Origin: Pseudomonas bohemica
GTDB taxonomy: Bacteria > Pseudomonadota > Gammaproteobacteria > Pseudomonadales > Pseudomonadaceae
Assembly (NCBI RefSeq): GCF_002934685.1
Contig: NZ_NKHL01000114.1
Coordinates: 39,642-103,641, forward strand
Direction: 5' to 3'
DNA length: 64,000 nt
Shown piece by piece: positions 39,093-48,895 of the stretch; positions within the stretch are counted from its first letter, which is position 1; every line of letters begins with the position of its first letter. Position numbers and translations under genes: made by a program. Below the pieces are notes generated by a model, which made no database searches, had not been told where the DNA came from, and saw only the letters and a program-made list of their open reading frames with translations.

Positions 39093-40595
39093 TTAGGCTT
39101 GCGGCCGCATGTGCGGGAACAGGATCACGTCGCGGATCGACGGCGAGTTGGTCAGCAGCATCACCAGACGGTCGATACCGATGCCCTCGCCCGCTGTCGG
39201 CGGCATCCCATATTCCAGGGCGCGAACGAAGTCGGCGTCGTAATGCATGGCTTCGTCGTCACCTGCGTCCTTGTCGGCTACCTGGGCCATGAAACGCTCG
39301 GCCTGGTCTTCCGCGTCGTTCAGCTCGGAGTAGGCGTTAGCGATTTCACGACCACCGATGAACAGTTCGAAGCGGTCGGTGACGTTCGGATTTTCATCAT
39401 TGCGACGGGCCAGCGGCGACACTTCGAACGGGTACTGAGTGATGAAGTGCGGCTGCTCCAGCTTATGCTCGACCAGTTCTTCGAAAATCATCACCTGCAG
39501 TTTGCCCAGACCTTCGAAGCCCAACACCTTGGCACCGGCTTTCCTGGCGATGGCGCGAGCCTTGTCGATGTCGTTCAAGTCGTCGGGAGTCAGCTCCGGG
39601 TTGTACTTGAGGATCGAATCGAACACCGACAGACGCACGAACGGCTCGCCGAAGTGGAACACCTTGTCGCCGTATGGCACGTCGGTGCTGCCCAGCACCA
39701 ACTGAGCCAGTTCGCGGAACAGCTCTTCGGTCAGGTCCATGTTGTCTTCGTAGTCGGCGTACGCCTGGTAGAACTCCAACATGGTGAATTCAGGGTTATG
39801 ACGAGTCGAGACGCCTTCGTTACGGAAGTTGCGGTTGATCTCGAAGACTTTTTCAAACCCGCCGACCACCAGCCGCTTGAGGTACAGCTCCGGCGCGATA
39901 CGCAGGAACATGGGCAGGTCCAGGGCGTTGTGGTGGGTTTCGAACGGCTTGGCCGCCGCGCCGCCAGGAATGGTCTGCAGCATCGGCGTTTCGACTTCGA
40001 GGAAGTCGCGTTTCATCAGGAAACTGCGAATGTGGGCGATGACCTGCGAACGCACGCGGAAGGTGTCGCGCACGTCTTCGTTGACGATCAGGTCCACGTA
40101 GCGCTGACGATAGCGTTGTTCGGTGTCGGTCAGGCCGTGGTGTTTGTCTGGCAGAGGGCGCAGCGACTTGGTCAGCAGACGCACGCTGGTCATCTCGACG
40201 TACAGGTCACCCTTGCCGGAACGGGCCAGAGTACCTTCGGTGGCGATGATGTCACCCATGTCCCAGGTCTTGACCGCGGCCAGGGTTTCTTCGGACAGGG
40301 TCTTGCGGTTGACGTAGACCTGAATGCGACCGGTCATGTCCTGGATCACCATGAACGAGCCACGGTTGAGCATGATGCGACCTGCAACCTTGACCGGAAT
40401 CGCCGCCTCAGCCAGTTCTTCCTTGGTCTTGTCCGCGTACTGCTTCTGCAGGTCGTTGCAGTAGTTTTCGCGGCGGAAGTCGTTGGGGAAGGCGTTGCCC
40501 TTGGCGCGCTCGGCAGCAAGCTTTTCCTTGCGCAGGGCGATCAGGGTGTTTTCTTCCTGTTGCTGGGCTTGCGGGTCGAGTTGTTGGTCGCTCAT
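39093..40595 (-). CDS. lysS: lysyl-tRNA synthetase (class II)
   Basis: Charges tRNA-Lys. Class II motifs are visible: the OB-fold region VAGRIMLNRGSFMVIQD, motif 2 FRNEGVSTRHNPEFTMLEFYQAY and motif 3 GIGIDRLVMLLTNSPSIRDV. The start at 40595 (MSDQQLDPQ) replaces the longer frame from 40667. It follows prfB in one operon, as in most gammaproteobacteria. Confidence 0.97.
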   Translation of the reverse strand: MSDQQLDPQAQQQEENTLIALRKEKLAAERAKGNAFPNDFRRENYCNDLQKQYADKTKEELAEAAIPVKVAGRIMLNRGSFMVIQDMTGRIQVYVNRKTLSEETLAAVKTWDMGDIIATEGTLARSGKGDLYVEMTSVRLLTKSLRPLPDKHHGLTDTEQRYRQRYVDLIVNEDVRDTFRVRSQVIAHIRSFLMKRDFLEVETPMLQTIPGGAAAKPFETHHNALDLPMFLRIAPELYLKRLVVGGFEKVFEINRNFRNEGVSTRHNPEFTMLEFYQAYADYEDNMDLTEELFRELAQLVLGSTDVPYGDKVFHFGEPFVRLSVFDSILKYNPELTPDDLNDIDKARAIARKAGAKVLGFEGLGKLQVMIFEELVEHKLEQPHFITQYPFEVSPLARRNDENPNVTDRFELFIGGREIANAYSELNDAEDQAERFMAQVADKDAGDDEAMHYDADFVRALEYGMPPTAGEGIGIDRLVMLLTNSPSIRDVILFPHMRPQA

Positions 40596-40706
40596 GTCTT
40601 TAGATTTTCCATCACGGTTTCGTTGCCCCTGGCCACCCGTAGTGTGCGGCGAGGGATCGCGGGCCACGTACGCTGTATCGCGCAGGCCCGCAACGGTGGT
40701 GTCTCG

Positions 40707-41802
40707 TTACAGCCCCTGCTTGAGGCTGGCGATCAGGTATTCGTCGAGGTCGCCGTCGAGCACCTTGTCGCAGTCGCTGCGTTCGACGCTGGTACGCAGG
40801 TCCTTGATGCGCGAGGCATCGAGCACGTACGAACGAATCTGGTGGCCCCAGCCGATATCGGACTTGGTGTCTTCCAGCGCCTGGGACGCCGCGTTGCGTT
40901 TCTGAACTTCCTGCTCGTATAACCTGGCCCGCAGCATTTTCATGGCGGTGTCCTTGTTCGCGTGCTGGGAACGTTCGTTCTGGCAGCTGACCACGGTGTT
41001 GGTCGGTACGTGAGTGATACGGACCGCCGAATCAGTGGTGTTGACGTGCTGACCACCGGCACCGGATGAACGATAGGTGTCGATACGCAGGTCTGCCGGG
41101 TTGATGTCGATTTCGATGTTGTCATCGATTTCCGGCGACACGAACACAGCCGAGAACGAGGTGTGACGGCGGTTGCCGGAGTCGAACGGGCTCTTGCGCA
41201 CCAGACGGTGCACGCCGATCTCGGTACGCAGCCAGCCAAAGGCGTATTCGCCCTTGATGTGCACGGTCGCGCCCTTGATACCAGCGACTTCACCGGCGGA
41301 CAGTTCCATGATGGTGGCGTCGAAACCGCGTTTGTCGGCCCAGCGCAGGTACATGCGCAGCAGGATGTTGGCCCAGTCCTGAGCCTCGGTGCCGCCGGAG
41401 CCGGCCTGGATGTCGAGGTAGGCGTTGTTGGCGTCCATGTCGCCGCTGAACATGCGGCGGAATTCGAGCTTTTCCAGAGACTCGCGCAGGCGGTCGATTT
41501 CGGTAACGACATCGGCGACAGCGCCTTCGTCATCTTCTTCGACAGCCATGTCCAGCAGGTCTTTGGCATCGGCCAGACCGGAGCTCATTTCGTCGAGGGT
41601 TTCGACAATCTGTGCCAGCAACGAACGCTCGCGGCCCAGTTCCTGGGCATATGACGGGTTGTTCCAGACGGCAGGATCTTCGAGTTCGCGGTTGACTTCG
41701 GTCAGACGATCACTTTTGTGATCGTAGTCAAAGATACCCCCGAATGGCTTCGGAGCGCTCGGACAGGTCCTTGATGCTGTTTAGGATCGGGTTGATTTCC
41801 AT
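40707..41802 (-). CDS. prfB: peptide chain release factor 2 with programmed +1 frameshift, 364 aa
   Basis: RF2 terminates at UGA and UAA. The first 24 codons (41802-41731) end at an in-frame UGA in CTT-TGA-C, preceded by a G-rich internal Shine-Dalgarno element (CGGGGGTAT). A +1 slip skips one base (41730) and continues as GAC TAC GAT from 41729. This gives 364 residues. The SPF anticodon-like motif lies in RKSPFDSG and the catalytic GGQ in SSGAGGQHVNTTDSAV. The intact frame after the shift was read directly. Confidence 0.95.
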
Positions 41803-41905
41803 GGTGGGCAGCACTCGCAGGCGAAATTTACAAAGCCGACGAGTATACCTGAGCCGCTACGGGGATGGCAGCCCATTGGGCAGGGGTCAGATCGCACCAG
41901 CCGAA

Positions 41906-42910
41906 TTACCCCACCACCACCTGATTGCGCCCATTGTGCTTGGCGGCATACAGCCCCTCGTCCGCCCTCTGGATCAACTGGCGGCTGTGGCTGCCCACCG
42001 CGGGCACCAGGGTTGCCAGACCGATGCTGACGGTAAGGCTGGAGCCTTCCTTGGGCGCGATGTGCGCAATGTTCATGCCGGCGATGGTCTGGCGCAATTT
42101 CTCTGCCAGCAGCCTTGCGCCGCCCGGCGAGGTGTTGGGCAACACCAGGGCGAACTCTTCACCGCCGTAACGCGCCGGCAGGTCGGAAGGACGGCTGCAA
42201 CTGGAGCGTATGGCTTTGGCCACCTCACGCAGCGCTTCGTCGCCCTCAAGGTGACCGAAGTTGTCGTTGTAGGCCTTGAAATAGTCGACGTCGATCATCA
42301 TCAGCGACATCTGCGTCTGCTCACGAATCGCCCGGCGCCATTCAAGCTCCAGGTACTCATCGAAGTGCCGACGGTTCGACAGCCCGGTCAGGCCGTCGGA
42401 GTTCATCAACCGCTGCAGCACCAGATTGGTGTCCAGCAATTGCTGCTGGCTGACGCGCAGGGCGCGATAGGCCTCGTCGCGCTGCAGCAGGGTCATGTAG
42501 GAACGCGAGTGGTAGCGAATACGCGCTACCAGTTCGATGTTGTCCGGCAGCTTGACCAGGTAATCGTTGGCACCGGCGGCGAACGCCGCGCTCTTGATCA
42601 GCGGGTCTTCCTTGGTCGACAGCACGATGATCGGGATGTCGCGGGTCACCGGATTGTTGCGGTACTCACGCACCAGCGTCAGACCGTCCAGACCAGGCAT
42701 GACCAGATCCTGCAGGATCACGGTCGGCTTGATATTGATCGCCAGCGCGATGGCCTGACGCGGGTCGGCGCAGAAATGAAAGTCGATGTTTTCCTCGTTT
42801 GCCAGCCCCCGCCGGACTGCCTCGCCGATCATCGCCTGATCATCGACCAGCAACACCATGGCAGCGTTTTCGTCCGTGGCGTTTATTTTGTCCAGCCGCA
42901 AATCTTGCAT
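41906..42910 (-). CDS. wspR: response-regulator diguanylate cyclase WspR, 334 aa
   Basis: Makes c-di-GMP when phosphorylated by WspE. The receiver (residues 18-135) has the phospho-Asp at 68 in ILQDLVMPG. After a helical stalk, the GGDEF domain has the active GGEEF at 249-253 and an RxxD inhibitory site at 240-243 (RPSD). It lies downstream of wspF as in other Pseudomonas. It has all residues expected of an active enzyme. Confidence 0.97.
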   Translation of the reverse strand: MQDLRLDKINATDENAAMVLLVDDQAMIGEAVRRGLANEENIDFHFCADPRQAIALAINIKPTVILQDLVMPGLDGLTLVREYRNNPVTRDIPIIVLSTKEDPLIKSAAFAAGANDYLVKLPDNIELVARIRYHSRSYMTLLQRDEAYRALRVSQQQLLDTNLVLQRLMNSDGLTGLSNRRHFDEYLELEWRRAIREQTQMSLMMIDVDYFKAYNDNFGHLEGDEALREVAKAIRSSCSRPSDLPARYGGEEFALVLPNTSPGGARLLAEKLRQTIAGMNIAHIAPKEGSSLTVSIGLATLVPAVGSHSRQLIQRADEGLYAAKHNGRNQVVVG

Positions 42911-42956
42911 TCAGGGTCTCCTGATCACAGCTGGGCTGTGAATTCACCTGGATAGG

Positions 42957-43967
42957 TCATTGTGTAAACGCCTCTTTCAAACGCGGCGCGATCGTGTCCA
43001 GCGGGCGAATCTCGATGGCGGCATCGATGGCAGCGGCCGCTTTGGGCATGCCATACACGGCAGAGCTTTGCTGGTCCTGAGCGATGGTCAGAAAGCCCCG
43101 CTGACGCATCAGCTTGAGCCCTTGAGCGCCATCACGGCCCATACCGGTCAACAGAACGCCTACTGCATCACCGCTCCAATAGCTGGCCACACTCTCGAAG
43201 AACACGTCGATGGACGGCCTGTATATCTCGTTCACAGGCTCCGCCGTATACGCCAGCGTGCCGTTTTTCAACAGGCGAATATGGTGATTGGTGCCCGCCA
43301 GCAGGACGGTGCCGCGTTCCGGCGGCTCACCGTCGCGAGCCAACCGCACCTGCAGCCCCGAAGAACTGCTCAACCATTGCGCCATACCGGCAGCGAACAC
43401 CTGATCGACATGCTGCACGAGTACGATGGCCGCCGGAAAATCCTTCGGCAGGCCCTTGAGCAGCACTTCCAACGCCGCCGGGCCGCCCGCGGACGAACCG
43501 ATGGCGACCAGTCCCTTGCGTTGCAAGGCCATGCCCAACGGAGCCGGGGTCGGGCGCTCCTGGCTGTCACGCTGGCCAATGAGCCAGCCTATATTAAGAA
43601 TCTTGCGCAACAAGGGCGCGGCAGCCTCTTTGGGGTTGCCTGCACCAATGGCCGGAGTGTCGACGACGTCCAGCGCACCATGGCCCATTGCCTCGAACAC
43701 ACGGTGGACGTTCTGTTCGCGGTCAACGGTCACAATCACGATGGCGCACGGGGTGGCCGCCATGATATGTCGGGTCGCCTCCACGCCGTCCATCACCGGC
43801 ATGATCAGATCCATCAAGATAAGGTCCGGCGTGAGTTCGGCACATCGCTGCACGGCCTCGGCGCCGTCACCGGCCACCCACACCACCTGGTGCGCAGGCT
43901 CGAAAGCCAGAGCACGACGCAGCGCTTCGACAGCCATGGGCATGTCGTTGACGATGGCGATCTTCAT
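42957..43967 (-). CDS. wspF: CheB-type methylesterase WspF, 336 aa
   Basis: Removes methyl groups from WspA and so resets signalling; its loss gives wrinkly colonies in other Pseudomonas. The receiver has Asp53 in LILMDLIMP. The esterase domain shows the catalytic Ser in AIGSSAGG, His in LVQHVDQ and Asp in LTGMGRDGAQ. The start overlaps the wspE stop as ATGA (43964-43967). Confidence 0.97.
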   Translation of the reverse strand: MKIAIVNDMPMAVEALRRALAFEPAHQVVWVAGDGAEAVQRCAELTPDLILMDLIMPVMDGVEATRHIMAATPCAIVIVTVDREQNVHRVFEAMGHGALDVVDTPAIGAGNPKEAAAPLLRKILNIGWLIGQRDSQERPTPAPLGMALQRKGLVAIGSSAGGPAALEVLLKGLPKDFPAAIVLVQHVDQVFAAGMAQWLSSSSGLQVRLARDGEPPERGTVLLAGTNHHIRLLKNGTLAYTAEPVNEIYRPSIDVFFESVASYWSGDAVGVLLTGMGRDGAQGLKLMRQRGFLTIAQDQQSSAVYGMPKAAAAIDAAIEIRPLDTIAPRLKEAFTQ

Positions 43968-46357
43968 CCTGGCGCATCTCCTATCAATTCGACCACCGCG
44001 TCGAGCAACGCATCGTCATGGAAACTGGCCTTGGCCAGATAATAGTCGGCACCGGCATCAAGTCCCCGGCGCCGATCTTCTTCGCGATCCTTATAGGACA
44101 CCACCATGACGGGCAATGACTGCAACCGGCTGTCACGACGCACCAACGTCACCAGTTCGATGCCATCCATGCGCGGCATGTCGATGTCGGTGATCAGTAA
44201 ATCGAAGTCCTCGGAGCGCAATGCGTTCCAGCCGTCCATCCCGTCCACCGCCACCGTCACCTCATAGCCCCGACCGAGCAACAACTTTCGTTCAAGCTCG
44301 CGGACGGTCAGCGAGTCGTCGACCACCAGTACGCGCTTGCGAAGCTGGGTGTCGGCCTGGCGATTACGCCGGTCGATCCGCTCCAGGCGTCCGGTGTTGA
44401 GCAGTTTTTCCACCGACCTCAGCATGTCTTCGACGTCGATGATCAGCACGGCTGAGCCATCGTCCAGCAGCGCCCCGGCGGAAATATCCTGAACCTTGCC
44501 CAGACGCGGGTCCAGGGGCAGCACCACCAGCGTGCGCTCGCCAATGAAACGTTCCACCGCCACGCCATACACTGCGTCGCGCTCGCGAATCACCACCACT
44601 TTGAGCACGTCGGCGGCGCCCTGGCTGGGAGGGCGGTTAAGCAACTGGCTGGCCGCGACCAGGCCGACGTGCCGCTCCTCGTGCCAGAAATGCTGACGGC
44701 CTTCCAGTTGCACGATCTCGTCGACTTGCACGTCACGCATGCGCTCGATATGGGCCAGCGGGAACGCATAGGCTTCACCGCCCACCTCCACCACCAGACT
44801 GCGCACCACCGACAGCGTCAGCGGGACTTGCAGATGGAAGCGGCTGCCCTGCCCCGCACGTTGATCCAGTTCGACGCCGCCACGCAGCTGCCTGACCATG
44901 TGCTGCACCACATCCAGTCCAACGCCACGACCGGACACTTCAGTGACTTTGTCGCGCATGCTGAAACCGGGTAGGAACAGAAAGCTCAGCAGTTCCTCCT
45001 CGCTCAACTGCGCGGCAGTTTCTTCCGGCGAGAGCTTGCGATCGATGATGCTACGGCGTAGTCGCTCAAGGTCAACGCCGGCGCCGTCGTCGACCAGTTC
45101 CACCACCAGCAACCCGGCCTGGTGTGAGGCCTTGAGCTGAATCAGGCCCTCGACAGGTTTGCCGCTGGCCAGGCGTTGTTCGGGCGATTCGATGCCGTGA
45201 TCCACCGCATTGCGCAACAAGTGCGTCAACGGCGCCTCGAGTTTTTCCAGTACGTCGCGATCGACCTGGGTTTTCTCGCCTTCGATTTCCAGGCGTACCT
45301 GTTTGCCCAGTGATCGTCCGAGGTCCCGCACCATCCGCGCCTGCCCAGCCAGCACGTCGGCGAACGGGCGCATGCGGCAGGCCAGTGCAGTGTCGTAGAG
45401 CAGTTGCGCACGCTGACTCGCCTGCCAGCCGAACTCGTCCAGATCCGAGGTCTGCTGAATCAACAGATGCTGCGCTTCACTGAGCAGGCGGCGGGCTTCT
45501 TCCAACGCCTTTTGCGCGTCCGGGTCGACGTTGGCGTCGAGCAGGGCTTCAAGGTTGTCCAACGCCCGGCTCGCCCCGCTCTGGGAGCGTTTGACCCGCT
45601 GCATCTCGGTCAGATAAGGCTTCAGACGCTGTGTCTCGACCAGAGATTTACTCGACAGGTCCAACAGATTGTTCAGACGCTCGGCGGTGACGCGCAGCAC
45701 CCGTTCGCCACCTTCGGTCCCACGCCGCTCGACCCGGCGCCCGGTTATGGCCGAGGCGTCATCTTCGGTTTCAGCGGCGAGCGGGGCCGACTGAGCAGGA
45801 GCCGGTGTCGGCGGATCGACGGCCGCAGGTTGCTCGGGTGCAGGCGAATCGGTGATCAGCGGTGCGTGGGCGGACTGCACCGACTCCACCAGCGATTGCG
45901 CGTTGGCCAGCAGCAGGTCTTCCATCGACGGCGCAAGGTTCGGCGCGCGAGCGGCCGGGCGCGCGCCGGGGTTGACGAGGTCGTTCATCAGCGCAACGTA
46001 ACCGTCCACCTCGCCCTGGGTCACGCTGTTCGGCCCCGGCGTGGCGATGCGCATGAGCATGTCGGTGCCCATCAGCAGCGCGTCGATGTGTTCGGGCAGC
46101 AGGCGCAGCCGGCCTTCCTGCGCTTCGACAAGACAGTCTTCCATGACGTGGGAAACGCTCACCCCGGCATTGACCCCGACGATCCGCGCCGCGCCCTTGA
46201 GCGAGTGGGCGGCGCGCATGCAGGCTTCCAGCTGATCGGCCTGGGTCGGGTTGCGTTCGAGGGCCAGCAGGCCGGCACTCAAGACCTGGGTCTGCGCTTC
46301 GGCTTCCAGGGTGAACAACTCAAACAGCGAGGCGTCGCGCATTTGATCGGGCGTCAT
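43964..46357 (-). CDS. wspE: hybrid CheA-type histidine kinase WspE, 797 aa
   Basis: Kinase of the Wsp complex that phosphorylates WspR and WspF. An N-terminal Hpt domain has His51 in HSLKGAARIVG. A dimerisation segment, the HATPase region (HLLRNAVDHGIESPEQR, then DDGAGVDLERLR, then GRGVGLDVVQ), a CheW-like domain and a C-terminal receiver (FDLLITDIDMPRMDG) follow. The Pro/Ala-rich linker lies about residues 170-200. It overlaps wspD by 4 bases. Confidence 0.97.
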   Translation of the reverse strand: MTPDQMRDASLFELFTLEAEAQTQVLSAGLLALERNPTQADQLEACMRAAHSLKGAARIVGVNAGVSVSHVMEDCLVEAQEGRLRLLPEHIDALLMGTDMLMRIATPGPNSVTQGEVDGYVALMNDLVNPGARPAARAPNLAPSMEDLLLANAQSLVESVQSAHAPLITDSPAPEQPAAVDPPTPAPAQSAPLAAETEDDASAITGRRVERRGTEGGERVLRVTAERLNNLLDLSSKSLVETQRLKPYLTEMQRVKRSQSGASRALDNLEALLDANVDPDAQKALEEARRLLSEAQHLLIQQTSDLDEFGWQASQRAQLLYDTALACRMRPFADVLAGQARMVRDLGRSLGKQVRLEIEGEKTQVDRDVLEKLEAPLTHLLRNAVDHGIESPEQRLASGKPVEGLIQLKASHQAGLLVVELVDDGAGVDLERLRRSIIDRKLSPEETAAQLSEEELLSFLFLPGFSMRDKVTEVSGRGVGLDVVQHMVRQLRGGVELDQRAGQGSRFHLQVPLTLSVVRSLVVEVGGEAYAFPLAHIERMRDVQVDEIVQLEGRQHFWHEERHVGLVAASQLLNRPPSQGAADVLKVVVIRERDAVYGVAVERFIGERTLVVLPLDPRLGKVQDISAGALLDDGSAVLIIDVEDMLRSVEKLLNTGRLERIDRRNRQADTQLRKRVLVVDDSLTVRELERKLLLGRGYEVTVAVDGMDGWNALRSEDFDLLITDIDMPRMDGIELVTLVRRDSRLQSLPVMVVSYKDREEDRRRGLDAGADYYLAKASFHDDALLDAVVELIGDAPG

Positions 46358-47037
46358 GTCAGGCTCCGGTTCACTGCGGACAACAGTTGTTCTTCATCCA
46401 GCAGGCGCAGGCTGCGGTTTTTCCACTGCACCACGCCTCGGGTGAAGCGCGCGTTGGTGTTTTGTGCCGGGGCTGAAGCGGCGTCCAGCAGGCGCACTTC
46501 GATGGCGTGAATACCGTTGACTTCATCGACCGGCACCACCACCGGGCCATCCTCGGCGGAAACGATCAGCATGCGCGGCATGACCCTCGCGCTGTTAGCG
46601 GGCGCCATTGAACTGTCCAGTCCCAGCAGTTCGACGAACGACAGGCACGCCACCAGCGCGCCGCGCACGTTGGCGACACCCAATAACGCTCTGGAGCGCT
46701 GATGAGGCAAAGAATGAATGGTCTGCACCGGGGAAACTTCGACCAAACAGCGGGTTGGCAGGCCGAGCCATTCCTCGCCCAGGCGGAAAATCACGATGGA
46801 GCGGGTCTCGACGTCGCTGGCCAGTTCTTCGCTGGGCATCGACATGCGCTGTTCCTGCGCCAACGCATAGCGGTCCAACAATCGCGTGGCTGCTGCCGAG
46901 TACACCGAACAGTTGCGGCAATGGATGTGCTCGACCAGCAGCGGGCAGGACCGGTCGCCATGAATGCCGATACGGTTCCAGCAATCGTCGATGGCCTGGG
47001 CGTCGCTGCTGACCAATTCACTGTGTACGCCGGTCAT
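46354..47037 (-). CDS. wspD: CheW-type coupling protein WspD, 227 aa
   Basis: Adaptor between WspA and WspE. The N-terminal extension carries Cys residues (CPLLVEHIHCRNCSVYS), and the CheW domain occupies about residues 75-227 (SIVIFRLGEEWLGLPTRCLVEVSPVQ, LGVANVRGALVACLSFVELLGLD). ATGA overlaps join it to wspC and wspE. Confidence 0.95.
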   Translation of the reverse strand: MTGVHSELVSSDAQAIDDCWNRIGIHGDRSCPLLVEHIHCRNCSVYSAAATRLLDRYALAQEQRMSMPSEELASDVETRSIVIFRLGEEWLGLPTRCLVEVSPVQTIHSLPHQRSRALLGVANVRGALVACLSFVELLGLDSSMAPANSARVMPRMLIVSAEDGPVVVPVDEVNGIHAIEVRLLDAASAPAQNTNARFTRGVVQWKNRSLRLLDEEQLLSAVNRSLT

Positions 47038-48353
47038 CGATTACGTCCTTCTTTATTCACACCACGGGCAGCACGCTCCTGCAAGCGGCGAGCGCCAGCA
47101 CTGTCGCCCTGTGCAGCCAGCAAGGCCGCCAGTTGGGCCAGTGCTTCGGGGTGCTGCGGTTGCAAGTACAGCGCCTTGCGGTAGGAGCCCTGAGCGCCCA
47201 GGACGTCGCCACCGACTTCGCTCAGCAGACCCAGCCAGTAGAACACCGAGGCCACTGGCTCGTAACGTTTCAGGTACTGCTCGCAGGCGATTTTGGCCTC
47301 GGCGCTTTTGCCTTCATTGGCCAGTTTTCGAATGCTGTCCAGCAGCGTCGCGGCCTCGCCTGTCGCGGTGACAGCCGGAGCCGGGCTGCGCATGATCGGC
47401 GGCATCGGGGCGAACGAACGCATGTTGCTTTTAACCGGCGCACTGACAGGCCGGCGAAGCGAAGCAGCAGGCCTGGCGCTGACCGACAGCGGTACAGCCG
47501 GCAATGGGGAAAGCGAGGGTGGAGCTGGCAGTACCGCGGGGAACGCACCCTCCTGCACTGCCCGATGACGAAAGGCGAACGACTGTGCAATGCCGATGGA
47601 CGCCATGCCCATGCGCCCCAACAGACTGCCCTCGGCCGGGCCGATGAACAGCACGCCGTCGTCGTGGGTCATGCGCTTGAGGGCTTCGAAACCACACCGC
47701 TGGGTGTCGACGTCGAAATAGATCAGCAGGTTGCGGCAGAACACGAAGTCATAAGCCGACTGCGCCACGGGCAAGGTCGGGTCGAGCAGGTTCCCCGTCT
47801 GAAACCCCACACGCTCGCGAACCCGGTCTTCCAGGCGATAGCCGTCTTCGACCTGGCTGAAATAGCGCTCGCGAAAGCCAAGCTGATCGCCACGAAACGA
47901 GTTTTTGCCATACACCCCCCGACGCGCGCGCTGCAGCGACAGCGGGCTGATGTCCACCGCCTCTATCTTGAATTGCTGCGCTTGCAAGCCCGCGTCAAAC
48001 AGCGCCATGGCAATCGAATAAGGCTCTTCACCGGTGGAGCACGGCAGGCTGAGGATGCGCAGCGGCCGCGCGCCATTGAGTTGCGTCAGACGCGCCGTCG
48101 CGAGTTTACCGAGGGTGACGAAGGATTCCGGGTAACGGAAGAACCAGGTCTCGGGCACGATCACCGCTTCAATCAGCGCCTGCTGTTCTTCGGCCAAACT
48201 CTGCAACAACTGCCAGTAGCCGTCGTGATCCGCCGCCTTGGTGATCATGCAACGCTGGCGCACCGCGCGCTCGATGATCGCCTCGCCCACCGATGCGACG
48301 TCGAGGCCGATACGGTTTTTGAGAAAGGCGAAGAAGCGCGCGTCCTTGCTCAT
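47034..48353 (-). CDS. wspC: CheR-type methyltransferase WspC with TPR-like C-terminus, 439 aa
   Basis: Methylates the WspA receptor. The CheR domain shows ETWFFRYPESF, the AdoMet motif LRILSLPCSTGEEPYSIAM, YDFVFCRNLLIYFD and the C-terminal FIGPAEGSLL. A Pro-rich linker (about 280-330) leads to TPR-like helices (GKSAEAKIACEQYLKRYEPVASVFYWLGLLSEVGGDVLGAQGSYRKALYLQPQHPEALAQLA). ATGA overlap with wspB. Confidence 0.95.
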   Translation of the reverse strand: MSKDARFFAFLKNRIGLDVASVGEAIIERAVRQRCMITKAADHDGYWQLLQSLAEEQQALIEAVIVPETWFFRYPESFVTLGKLATARLTQLNGARPLRILSLPCSTGEEPYSIAMALFDAGLQAQQFKIEAVDISPLSLQRARRGVYGKNSFRGDQLGFRERYFSQVEDGYRLEDRVRERVGFQTGNLLDPTLPVAQSAYDFVFCRNLLIYFDVDTQRCGFEALKRMTHDDGVLFIGPAEGSLLGRMGMASIGIAQSFAFRHRAVQEGAFPAVLPAPPSLSPLPAVPLSVSARPAASLRRPVSAPVKSNMRSFAPMPPIMRSPAPAVTATGEAATLLDSIRKLANEGKSAEAKIACEQYLKRYEPVASVFYWLGLLSEVGGDVLGAQGSYRKALYLQPQHPEALAQLAALLAAQGDSAGARRLQERAARGVNKEGRNR

Positions 48354-48886
48354 GGCGCTGCCTCAAACTGTCCAAGGCTCAAAGGTTGCGCCGGGAACAG
48401 AAGCTCGCGGACCGCGTCGTTGAGCAGGTCCTGCACGTGAATCCATTGCAGCAAACCCAGCTCATCTTCGCGCACCGGCCCCAGGTACGGCGCCTGGCGG
48501 TTGTCCAGGCCGTATTCCTTGAACTCGTCCGCCGCGCATCGCAGGGTGTCGGTGGCCTGCTCCAGAATGAGCCCCAGCCACTGCGATGCGCGCTCGGCAT
48601 CCGGTCGGTAATGCACCAGCACCAGACGCGTACTGGTGCGAGGCTGCGCAGGTTCGCCGAAGGTCAACGCACTCAGATCGATGACCGGCACCACCACACC
48701 GCGGTGGGCGAACACGCCAGCGACCCAGTGCGGGGTGCGGGCGATGGGTTTGAGTACCAGCCGAGGCAGCACTTCGGCGACCTCGGTCGCCTCCAGCGCA
48801 TAGCGCTCCGCCCCGATGCGAAACAGCAGGAATAGCTTTTTGTTCGGCAGCGTGGCGGCACGACGTTTGGCTGAGGGCTCGATCAT
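48350..48886 (-). CDS. wspB: CheW-type coupling protein WspB, 178 aa
   Basis: Second coupling protein of the Wsp complex. Its CheW fold begins LFLLFRIGAERYALEATEVAEVLPRLVLKPIARTPHWVAGVFAHRGVVVPVIDLSAL. It starts 9 bases after wspA and overlaps wspC by 4 bases. Confidence 0.95.
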   Translation of the reverse strand: MIEPSAKRRAATLPNKKLFLLFRIGAERYALEATEVAEVLPRLVLKPIARTPHWVAGVFAHRGVVVPVIDLSALTFGEPAQPRTSTRLVLVHYRPDAERASQWLGLILEQATDTLRCAADEFKEYGLDNRQAPYLGPVREDELGLLQWIHVQDLLNDAVRELLFPAQPLSLGQFEAAP

Positions 48887-48895
48887 GGGCCTGAC

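Noticed and set aside
39099..40922. 607-codon + strand frame opposite lysS
   Set aside because: lysS is coding with class II motifs; the antisense frame is an artefact.
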